From Crossaster papposus (Eukaryota > Echinodermata > Asteroidea > Velatida > Solasteridae), in assembly GCA_037893245.1 (NCBI GenBank), contig JBAIAA010000414.1, forward strand, positions 744,001 to 808,000: 64,000 nt of DNA, written 5' to 3'. A model generated the notes under the pieces. It was not told the DNA's origin. It saw only the letters and a program-made list of their open reading frames with translations, and ran no database searches. Made by a program: the position numbers and the translations under genes. Below, piece by piece: positions 34,889 to 46,400 of this stretch (position 1 is the stretch's first letter; each line of letters begins with the position of its first letter).

Positions 34889-35280
34889 TCATAAATTGTG
34901 AGCAGATGGCTTATTAAGAAAAACATTATGGACAATATTCTTAAAAGATTGGCTAGATTTGGCAACAACAGCAGAAGAAGGCAGCAAGTTCCAAAGTCTA
35001 GCATAAGTTGCTGTGAAGGACCTCTGATGTTGTGAGGTTCGTGACTTTGGAAGAACTGTATATTGGTGAGGTGCAGATGACTGCCTTGTAGAGCGACGTG
35101 TTGTAAGTTGAGGTACTTTGGGACTGTCAAGTGGATGAGGCAAAGGAGAATACTGTATTTTTCGGAAAACTGTTAGACCAACAACCTACCTGCGATGACG
35201 TAAAGGCTGAATACCAAGATCTGTATGAAGATACGGTGGAATTGAAGTAATGGCTTTGTTTTGAAGTCTGTCAATTTACA
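34889..35280 (-). pseudogene. Non-LTR retrotransposon reverse-transcriptase C-terminal fragment
   Basis: Minus-strand translation gives IDRLQNKAI, LGIQPLRHRR, a TAG, VVGLTVFRKI, then RTSQHQRSF and ARLWNLLPSS...SFKN. This is the usual end of LINE reverse transcriptases (RRRxVxxLxxFxKI, RSFxxxxxRLWNxLPxxIR..SxxxFK). It is 5'-truncated and carries an in-frame stop. The clade (CR1/L2-like) is not certain. It lies about 0.8 kb upstream of the gene A start. Confidence 0.7.
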
Positions 35281-35693
35281 TAAATTGAAGGATTTACATC
35301 TCCCAACGCAAATTCTATCTCATGAAACATTATCCACATTCCATTATCTGCCGATAGTTACATGACGTGACGACAGGCCTTAATCTTTAATGAGGGACTT
35401 TACAAATATCAATAAACAAACAGAACAATAACCCTCTCACAACCAATCTTTAAAAATTGTATATTGTTTATTTATTTCATATAAATAAAAAATAAAAAAA
35501 GCCTTCTCTTCCCTGTATGTTCTTCTACACAATTTCCTTTCTCACTCGCTTTTATGAATATTTTGAATAATTAGCAATTACAAAAAATCCCGTAATTAAA
35601 CCTTGGACACCCACTCTTCAAAAAATGAATTTGTTTCCAACAATTTTTAAATTGAACAAAGATACTGACAATTCGGGAGATCACCGACAAGGA

Positions 35694-35766
35694 GCAATAT
35701 AGCTCAGTTGGTAGAGCGCCGGTCCGGTGTTTTAGAGGTTGCAGGTTCAAGTCCCAACTTGCCAAT
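35694..35766 (+). repeat. tRNA-like SINE head
   Basis: TAGCTCAGTTGGTAGAGCG (box A) and GCAGGTTCAAGTCCCAAC (box B). It ends in CTTGCC followed by aatttctttgttcaattt, as in the copy at 1476-1546. The anticodon arm is poorly paired. Confidence 0.6.
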
Positions 35767-38700
35767 TTCTTTGTTCAATTTGCAGTTTTGTTTAAATAGA
35801 TAAACATTTTATTCCAATTTTAGGCATCTCCAACTCTCTGCAAAAAGTCTGAGAAACCTGGACGCTACAATTATCGCCTTTTAATATTAGGACATGATCT
35901 AGTGAAAGTACTCTGCCAGATCATGTCCAAATGTTTAGAAAAGCGATAAAATAGCGTGTAATTAATCGGACTACATAAGAACACGAGTCTTGTTTTTGTT
36001 TTTGTTTAGATCTCCTCCAATACAACAGTTGTGTAAACATTCTTTGAAGAGTTGAGAAAATTGTCCAAGTACTTCCTCAACAAATTGGGAATGTTTCTTA
36101 CTCCCAGATTCATGTCTTGTTAACATGTTTGCACTGATTGACATATATTGAATTATTATTATTTTTTTAAACAGCTTCGGGTTGCAACATTCTTTCTTTC
36201 TTGTGTGTGTGCGTGTTTCAGTGCTATTTTTTGTCCATTAAAGCAGCTTGATATAATTTCTAATTCGGTGAATCTATTACGAGATTCAATATTATAAGCC
36301 TCCGTTCTGATGACGTTTTGTTTCTTAAGTGAGTCAGTTTAGTACTATTTTGTTATATAGAAAAGCGCTCAAATCATCAGTACATAAACTTAATCTTGAT
36401 TTGTTAAGTATTCTTTGTTCTACTTTCGCATCACGAAACCATGTCTGTGTAGTTAAGGCACATGCCGTTTCTGACTCGTTAAGCTCAAGAAAGTAATATT
36501 ATCTTTCCCCGTAATGAAACGGCTTTGTATAAATCCTAGTAAACCCCTTTAAAAAAAATTATCAGTATTTCTTCTAAATATACGGTTTGATAGACTGTAC
36601 ATAAAAAATAATACATGAGAGTAGTTAAGACCAATACAATTTCCATGTTCCCCCCCAAAAAAAATAAAAATATATATATATATATATAAGCTTACATTTG
36701 TTTTTAATACACTCTATGAGCATTACATTTAAATTTGTACATGTAGCCAAAATGCAATTTCTCTTGTGTGCACTGAATATGCAATTAATAATGTACTCAC
36801 AATAGAAAGGTATCTGGGTATAATTAAGATACATTTCGTTTTTAATGGTTTTTTTTGCGTTTTAAGCTTGAAAATATAATGAAAATAAATATTTGCTGTT
36901 AATTGTTGTCTGGATTGACCTATAATATAATAATCAACAAAAAAAGATGGTGTGACATTGCGATCTTATAAGATCTTAAGAAGCGAAGGCAGAGGAAACA
37001 AGTATAGGAACACACGGGTATGCAGGGTTGCAAGAAGAAACACCAAACAAGGGATTAAATGACATTAAATAAGGGACAGAACTAAAGGGATTAAAGCTTT
37101 TTAACAGGGATATCTGTGCATTTTGACCTGAAACCTAAGGTGCAAAGAAAATACACACATGCATGGTGCCAATAATGGTATTTTAAAAAAATTGAAAAAA
37201 AAATGAAATGGTTCTAATTTGAAACGTGCAGGCCTGTTTCAAAATCTGCAAAATTTAAGTTTGAAGTTTGCTATTCTGTCTTTGTGGACAAGGATAGGAA
37301 CACTGGGGTGGCATGAACAGGATTTGAACCACAAAACTATGAATACATTTCATAGTGTGACTGTGATAGATTTGTTTTCTTTAAGGGTGATGAAAAATCC
37401 ATGAATCGGTCTGTTTGTCCTCTATCAAAAAGCCGTAAGCACTCCGTCAAATTCTGTGCTTTCTGAGAGATTGTAAAAACAAACTTAAAAAGTACACAGG
37501 CAGGACTCGAACCCACAACCTCTTACTTACTCTTGCAGTTATAAGTTACACAAATATGTACAACAGGTTACATTAATTACTAAAATATCCCTTGCAACCA
37601 TCAAAATAATAAATCCGGAGCTGTTTTTTCTAAAATAAGTAAGACTGCAAAGCTAAGACATTGATACAAAGGTAGAAATGTATGAAAGTATACAAAGGAA
37701 TTAACTTCTAATAACAAATTTAAAAGCCATACAATGTGTATTTGGGCACTTGAAAATATATTTGCGGCCTTTATGTTTGACTTTAATAATAATGAACCTT
37801 GATTCAAGATTCCGAATGTCAGTTTCTTACATGTCATATTAAATCCAAGGCAAGTCTGTGCTATTTTCTAAGGTTACTCTGTAGTTAGTTAATTAAGCTA
37901 TTATGTAATTTAAGTTCCTGATATTTGCAAAATATGCCTCTTTTTGACGAAAGCAACTAGGACATGAAGGCTCTTTCCTCAAAACTTTTTTTTTTGCAGG
38001 AACAAAGTAGTACCGCAGGGTTAAGAAACTTAAAAACATTTACATTGCTTGCAATTTACATTTATAAGCAATAAAATAGCTGTACAAAAAACAGCTTTTT
38101 GAAACAAACATGTAATCTAAAAAAAAAAAACTTTTACCGTGGCTGCTTTTTTTATGATTATGACAATATTTCAGCCACTCAGGAAAGTCAAATATTAAAT
38201 TGGTTCTGAAATATACAAATCAATATTCTTCTTTATAACTACTCTGTATAATTATTACCATTACTGTATATATTTAAATATACACTCTATAGTATTACAA
38301 TTTCCATATATACAAATTTTACCGTAAATACTTTTCTGGCTGTAAATAGAAGTACAAAACAAATACAGGGTGATTCTAGAAAAAGTACCTGCGAAACACA
38401 TTGTCATATTTTCGAAAGTAATATGGGTATAGTCAAGTTTTATATATCACTACAAAGGGCAACCTTTCCTCTTTTAAACAAAAACTAAAATATCGATATC
38501 CTCTAAATGCTAATTAGAAAAACAGCAGCCAATCTGCGAAGATATCAAAAATGGCTGGCACAAGTCAACAATAACACAAAATAACGGCAACATTTGCTGC
38601 GACCTCCTGAAGACTACCAAGTAATTCTTTGCTCAGTCGTTAACTGGGGCATGGCTAATGTGTGATGTTCTACTTGAAACAGTCCGACATCAAATAAAAC

Positions 38701-39183
38701 CCAGATCAAAATTATTAGACGCATGTGCTACGCAAAGTTCCCTCATAGTCAGGGGTGTTGGGGATATTCGATTCAGATCTTTTCAAAAGCACCAAATTTT
38801 GACAAGATGTATCTATACCATAAATTTTCAATTTTTGACGGGCATCATTTAGTGAGTTGTGGGTCTATTTACAAAGTTTTTGTATACATGTACTTGTAAA
38901 GAGAAAAAAACTACAGTTTTATAATATAGACAATCTTTGATTAAATATTTGATACACTCTAAATTACAGCCTTGTTATTCAAGGGTACCTTTTTCAGAAT
39001 ATATACTGAAAATCTTACAAAAAATATATATATATATATACTGAAAATCTTTCTTAAGAAATACATTCATTTTCACAATTCAGAATATAATTTTTAAGTA
39101 CAATTTAAAAATACACTATTAAGAAAAGTACTGAGCAAGGAATTGGTCATAGGACGAGTTGGATACAGTATTACACGAACGAG

Positions 39184-39415
39184 CAGGGATGTAGTCGAGT
39201 CCATCACAAGTCAATGCAAGTCCCTGCAAGTCAATGCAAGTCCATCAAGTCCTTCAGTTGCAATTCAAATCACAGGCTATTCAGAACAGCTTTGACAAAA
39301 GCATTTCTTTGTCATTGTTCATCCAGTTACTTGCGACTGCCTTTATGAAGGGACTTGTGACTGGCTTCACGAAAGGACTTGTGAACGGACTTGCAGGGAC
39401 TCGACTACAACCCTG
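39184..39415. mobile_element. hAT-type MITE (CAGGGATGTAGT family), copy supplying the gene B stop codon
   Basis: Left end CAGGGATGTAGTCGAGTCC and right end GGACTCGACTACAACCCTG are inverted repeats differing at one base. The flanks cgaacgag (39176-39183) and cgaacgag (39416-39423) are a perfect 8 bp duplication. The gene B stop (39405-39407) lies inside the right terminal repeat. Confidence 0.92.
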
Positions 39416-40468
39416 CGAACGAGTGACTCCTAGACTGTCTGTTGGCGACGTCACCCATCTGAATATCTGAAAAAAAGTCACTTGATTGAAATGGATCTTC
39501 CAGCTCTTGTTTCATGGTCAAGTGTATGTCGTCAGTGAAGAAACGGGTGACCGGGTCATCTATATCGATGTCATGGTGAACCGGGATCTCCACGGCAGCA
39601 TCGCCTTTCACCGGATAGGACCGGAACTGCTGCATTGACCTCTCAAAATCAGAGCCAGTGCTGCTGCGTCCACTCGACGCCGTGTCCTTGAAGAACTCGT
39701 TGGAGATTTGAGCCATGTCCGTGCTGTCATACGCTGAGTCCATCGAGATCTGATGCGACACATTCAACAGTGGCATTTGGGACACACTGGGTTTAGAAGA
39801 CTCGAACGAAGACTCTCTGGCACCGCTACCCTTGTTAAACTTCTGGTACCACTTGGGTTCTCTCTTGATGAGTTCCTTCATGTCTTCGATGGCGGCGTGA
39901 AGCGGCTTGCCCATGTCGAGATTTGGGTAGCTGGCCTCTTCGAGATCCCTGACGCGTCGGCTGGAGCCCGGACTATCTTTGACCCTGTCGTGGATTCTCA
40001 GGAAGAGGGAATCCATACACTTCATCAGGTGGTACTTAGCAAAACGCCGGAAGGCAATCGGGATGTCCTCCTCGCTGGAGTAGTCAAAGTAGCAAACCAC
40101 AAACTTCTCGCAGGCATCATCCTTGCTGAAGTACGCCTCGAGGAGGTTGAGTGCCTGGATAAAGACGTCGCCGTAGACTCCGTCCGAGCTAGGGGTCATC
40201 TTCTGTCGGGCCTTATCCTTGTATTTTTTTCCAGTTCCCTTTGAGCAAATCAAGAGGACTACGTCGGCCTTGTCGATCTCGGCAGCTAACCACATCCCAA
40301 CGGTTGGACTCACGGTTTTCTGCCAATCCATCAACGATACCTCGCACTTGCAGTGCTCCTTCAGGAAACGGCAGAAGGAGTGAATGACGTTCTTGTGGCA
40401 AGGGTGGTCCTCAGAGTAAATTGGCAGCACGCGGCGATAACAAAACCGATCTAACTTCCTGTCTTTTA
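39405..40468 (-). CDS. Gene B exon 14: SEFIR domain, cytoplasmic tail and stop
   Basis: 1064 nt. SEFIR shows VLPIYSEDHP, CEVSLMDW, ADVVLLICSKGTG, YFDYSSEEDIPIAFRRFAKYH and DSPGSSRRV, aligning without long gaps to gene A. The tail is longer than in gene A and acidic/Ser-rich. The last codons (A-G-L-stop) are contributed by the end of a hAT-type MITE (39184-39415). The open frame runs on past the acceptor to 40598, but the SEFIR alignment and CCAG acceptor place the exon start at 40468. Confidence 0.95.
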
Positions 40469-43400
40469 CTGGAATCAAATGAAAAAAACAAATTGATAAA
40501 TCTTGATGACACGCAGAAGGTATATTGTTTTGTAAATCGATCAGCACTGAATAACAAAACCTAAAGATTGTTATTCTACCCCCAACAATGAATGACACAT
40601 ACAGAGAGTTCTTTGGTCATGTTACTTTGTAAGGAAAAAGGGGGGAGGGGGGAATCTCCTGACGACAGGCAGAGCATATACTGTCTAAAATGTTGAGTTC
40701 CCTTCAGTTTTTTTCAGAACCACACAAACTCACTAGAAAGAATTACCACATGGTGCTACCACAAACTACTTATCTCATTGCCTTTTTACCATACAAACCT
40801 TCAAATCTCATCATAAAAAGAACAATGCTAATGCTATAAATTTAAAATCCTGCTTTCATTGCATTTAACATTATAGTGGCTGTCAAATAGGTACATCCTC
40901 GCTTCCCCCCTAAAATAAAAAAAAAGGGGAAAAAAAGGGGCCTTTTCCCTCTAAAGTGAAGATTCGGGCTAGGTTAACGGTTCACTCGATCCTTACGGGT
41001 TTACACATTTTTCCACAAGTGGTGGTGTTGTTACAATAATCTAGTATAACCAACAGATAATGTATCACCAACAGATAATGTATCACCAACAGATAATGTA
41101 TCACCAACAGATAATGTATCACCAACAGATAATGTATAACCAACAGATAATGTATAACCAACAGATAATGTATAACCAACAGATAATGTATCACCAACCG
41201 ATAATGTATCACCAACCGATAATGTATCACCAACAGATAATGTATAACCAACAGATAATGTATCACCAACCGATAATGTATCACCAACAGATAATGTATA
41301 ACCAACAGATAATGTATCACCAACCGATAATGTATAACCAACAGATAATGTATAACCAACAGATAATGTATAACCAACAGATAATGTATCACCAACCGAT
41401 AATGTATCACCAACAGATAATGTATAACCAACAGATAATGTATCACCAACAGATAATGTATCACCAACAGATAATGTATCACCAACAGATAATGTATCAC
41501 CAACTGATAATGTATCACCAACAGATAATGTATCACCAACAGATAATGTATCACCAACAGATAATGTATCACCAACAGATAATGTATCACCAACTGATAA
41601 TGTATAACCAACTGATAATGTATAACCAACAGATAATGTATCACCAACAGATAATGTATCACCAACCGATAATGTATAACCAACAGATAATGTATCACCA
41701 ACAGATAATGTATCACCAACTGATAATGTATCACCAACAGATAATGTACATGTATCACCAACAGATAATGTATCACCAACAGATAATGTATCACCAACAG
41801 ATAATGTATCACCAACAGATAATGTATCACCAACAGATAATGTATCACCAACAGATAATGTATCACCAACAGATAATGTATCACCAACTGATAATGTATA
41901 ACCAACAGATAATGTATCACCAACAGATAATGTATCACCAACAGATAATGTATAACCAACAGATAATGTATCACCAACAGATAATGTATCACCAACAGAT
42001 AATGTATCACCAACAGATAATGTATCACCAACAGATAATGTATCACCAACAGATAATGTATCACCAACTGATAATGTATCACCAACAGATAATGTATCAC
42101 CAACAGATAATGTATCACCAACAGATAATGTATCACCAACTGATAATGTATAACCAACAGATAATGTATAACCAACAGATAATGTATCACCAACAGATAA
42201 TGTATCACCAACAGATAATGTATCACCAACAGATAATGTATCACCAACTGATAATGTATAACCAACAGATAATGTATCACCAACAGATAATGTATCACCA
42301 ACAGATAATGTATCACCAACTGATAATGTATAACCAACAGATAATGTATCACCAACAGATAATGTATCACCAACAGATAATGTATAACCAACAGATAATG
42401 TATCACCAACAGATAATGTATCACCAACAGATAATGTATCACCAACAGATAATGTATCACCAACAGATAATGTATCACCAACAGATAATGTATCACCAAC
42501 TGATAATGTATCACCAACAGATAATGTATCACCAACAGATAATGTATCACCAACAGATAATGTATCACCAACAGATAATGTATCACCAACTGATAATGTA
42601 TAACCAACAGATAATGTATAACCAACAGATAATGTATCACCAACAGATAATGTATCACCAACAGATAATGTATCACCAACAGATAATGTATCACCAACTG
42701 ATAATGTATAACCAACAGATAATGTATAACCAACAGATAATGTATCACCAACAGATAATGTATCACCAACAGATAATGTATCACCAACAGATATTGTATC
42801 ACCAACTGATAATGTATCACCAACAGATAATGTATCACCAACAGATATTGTATCACCAACTGATAATGTATCACCAACAGATAATGTATAACCAACTGAT
42901 AATGTATCACCAACTGATAATGTAAAAGAAAATTGACCGATAGTGTTGGAACTTTTACTACTCTACTCTATCAATTTTGGTTACATTATCGGTTAGAACC
43001 GCTAAACGTTAATAACAATTGACCGACAGTGAAGTACATTTTTATACTATCGGTCAATTTTTTGTTGCATTATCTGTTAGTGATACAGTATTGGTTAATT
43101 TGTGTGAAATTATCAGTTGATGATACATTATACAATTGTTGCCTGCTGTGACATGGTCCATGGCGTTTTGTACACCCGAGGGGGCAAATGGCACCCGAGG
43201 CGAAGCCGAGGGTGCCATTTGCCCCCGAGGGTGTACAAAACGCCATGGACCATGTCACAGCAGGCAACAATTGTTTTGTTATACCACGGTAATAGATTAC
43301 AGCAGGCAAGAATTGTTTGTTATTTAAACCATGGATTATGTTCCGTGTTTTTCTTCGTACTGGCGCTGTCTTGCTCGAAAATCTAATTTCTGATCTCCTC

Positions 43401-46400
43401 TTTTGAACGAGACAGAAATCGCTTCTTTGGAGGTGACTTAATGCTGTCGTCTGCCGACATTACGGAGAAAATAAGGCAAAATTGGAACAGAAAAAAAGCA
43501 GACGAACAGCATAAACGAAAGCCGGTGTAAACAACAATGGCGGTCGTCAGTCGTTGCCGAAAGTGCTAACTTCACTGTTCCCTGTTTACATCGCACAGGA
43601 ACATACATCAATTTACGTAGTACCAGCTAATATAACACAGCGCCATGTCAAAGGTTGCTAGACTCTAATATCAGTCGCTTCCATGGTATTTATCACAGAA
43701 ATGGCCGGCCAGGCTATGCGCTAGAGTGTAAAAAAAAATTCCGCAGCCTGGGGTACATGAACTCATGTACCACGCGTACTCAGCGTACATCACTCATACA
43801 TCGGCACACTCGGATACACAAGGTTTTTGTGGCATGTCACGTGAACGCTTCTCGACCAATAAAAATTCACAATCTATTGCCGTGGTATAACAATATCAGT
43901 TGCACATTATCCATTGTAACAGGTGTTCTACATGTGTATACCTGGCGGTTCGACAGGTTTTGGCGGGGGAGGCTTTCTACAGCGATACAAGCAGAAGGCC
44001 ATCACAAATAGCAGCAATCCTACCAGGCAGCTGGCCGTCGCTATGCCGACGATCTTCCCAATGGCCATTGGCTCTGTCAATAATGAATCAAAAGATGGAT
44101 TTGACATTTACACAGATAACATTTTCCTGTGCAGTGGGTGTGTATAAAAAAGACTTAAAAGGTAGGATACACCATTGGTAATTGCTTGTTAAAATCATCA
44201 AGAATGGGTGATTTGGGAGGTCGTATTTTATAGTAAATATCGTTTAAGTGACCTGTCCGAAATTTGACAATCATGGATGCCGAGAAAAGCAAGTAAAAAG
44301 GTATTTGTTTTGAACCGGCGTCGAGCAGACGTTGTTCTCATTTTGTTCTTGTTTTTTCCGCGATCGCCGGTTTATACAAATACATTTGTTCGGAACAGTT
44401 ACAGAATATACAGCGCAATCATTTTGCTGGATGACTACAATCATTATTTACTTTTAAATAAGTAAGATATTTCTTAATAATTCGGTAGTAAAATTATGGT
44501 GTATCCTACCTTTAAAGTTGTTGTAGTCATGGTGTAGTCAATAACCGCCCTTGTGTGTTTTTTACTGTTTTAATATTCTATGTCTATAAATATTATGCTA
44601 GGAGCTAAGCATCAGGGGCAAATTTCATAGAGCTGCTAAGCACACAAAATGGCTTAGCATGACAATTCTTCCTTGACAAAAACAGGGTTTGTACCAGATT
44701 GTTTGTGAATGGTGTTCAGTTGGTTTTTGTTTAGCATGAATAGCTTTTGGCAGATAACTTTGTTTTACTGAGCAAGATTTTCTTGTGCTAATTGTTGTGC
44801 TTAGCAGCTCAATGAAATTGGCACAGGATCTCTACTTGAAACTTGAAATTCTGGTCAATCAATCTGTAGATAATCCAGCAGATCCCGTCTGTCATTTTCA
44901 AGAAAAGTAGATTTTTTGTAATTGATATGAAGCTTGATATGGCAAGAGAGAGACCCCACTCTTTTGTGTTGGCCATTGTGTTCCCGGAATCTCAGGAATT
45001 AATTTTAATTTTTAAGAGGGGAGGTGTTAGGTAACAATAGTCTAGAGTGTGTTTAGGGTATTATAGGCACAAGATTGGTGGGGGGGGGGGGGGGGGTACC
45101 CCTCTGCCAAATATCGTGCTAGGTACAGACTTTCAACGATGGTTGGCTGACCATCTTTTAAGCAAACTGCCCCAATATAACCAATTTAGTCCATGTTTTG
45201 TTTTCCAACAGTAACAAGTATAAGCCAGCTAGTCTGGTTGCCTGACCTTACAATTCGCCAATGTCTATGATGAAGTGCTCTACTTTGTTTGAAGGAGGGT
45301 CAGGGAACCAGACTACAAGAACAGCAGTATAACAGGTCAGTGTTTAACAATATTTGCTAACTGGTCCATCAAGAATACATTTTTAAGTAGTTATACCTCT
45401 GCATTCTCCATGTTCAAATTTGTAGCCTTCATCGCAGACGCATGTATAGCTGACTTGGTCATTTGTCAAATTCTTCTGACACTGTCCGAGGGGACCACAG
45501 ACTGTCAATTCTGTCTCCTCTCTCACATTGCATGGATTAGCTGTGGAATAATACACATATATACTGGCAATGAGGTCACTAGTTCATGTCTATGTGCCCC
45601 AAAGGAACTGTGAGTGACCAAAAGATGGTCTATTTGTATGCAAAATTTACCGGAGTCGAGTTGGCATTGCGGTTCTGTCCTCGCCTTCCACTGTTGTGAC
45701 CCGGGTTCGAATCCCGCCTGGGCTAACATGTGGATTGGGTTTTCAGTCCCTGCCTGATTCCGTGGGTTTCCCTATAAAATGTTCTTCTGGGATTTTCCTC
45801 CCACCTCTAAAGCTGCAACTTCTCAATGTCTTCTCTCATTACCATAAAGAATGTACAAGTATATTTTTAGTACTCCTTCTCGAGTACATTTTTTGGTACT
45901 CATACTCTAATAAATGTTTTAGTACTCGTACTTAAAACAAAAATTACTCAAACTTAAGTACTTTTATGAACTCGTACAAGTACTTTTTTTAACTAGTACT
46001 CAAATAAATTTTTTGGTTCTCGTACTCGAGTACATTTCGTGGACAAAATTGCCTTAAACGTGTACTCATACAAATTAAAGTGCTCATTCTCACACTCATA
46101 AAAATGTACTCAATTACAACACCATGCTCCCACGCTAGACCGATTTGACAATCATGTTCGAATTAGCTAGAATGGCAACCACGTACGACATACTTTTCTG
46201 CACAACCTTACCTACACACATCTTAGGGTTCTTAAGATAGTCAAAACCCTCATTGCAAGTACAGTAATAGTCCAGGTGGTTAGATGGATAGCTATACTGG
46301 CACTGTCCATTCTCACACGGAGGCCCCAAATCAGCCTCGACCCAACAAGGATCCACTGTAGGAGAAACAAAAATAAAGGGGAAGTTAATAACACAAACAT

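Larger units (their letters stand above)
34103..39175. other. Intergenic region between gene B and gene A
   Basis: 5.3 kb between the gene B stop and the gene A start. It should hold the gene A promoter; no convincing TATA box or initiator could be picked by eye. It contains a LINE tail fragment, a tRNA-like SINE, a poly-AT stretch near 36660-36690 and otherwise AT-rich DNA without supported features. Confidence 0.5.

Noticed and set aside
39753..40244. 163 aa plus-strand open frame
   Set aside because: It is antisense to the SEFIR exon of gene B, where the minus-strand frame has clear homology.
40982..42925. Open frames of 643 aa (minus) and 621 aa (plus) as protein genes
   Set aside because: Both are translations of the same 18 bp tandem array, whose period keeps frames open. 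They lie wholly inside a gene B intron and have no domain or start context.
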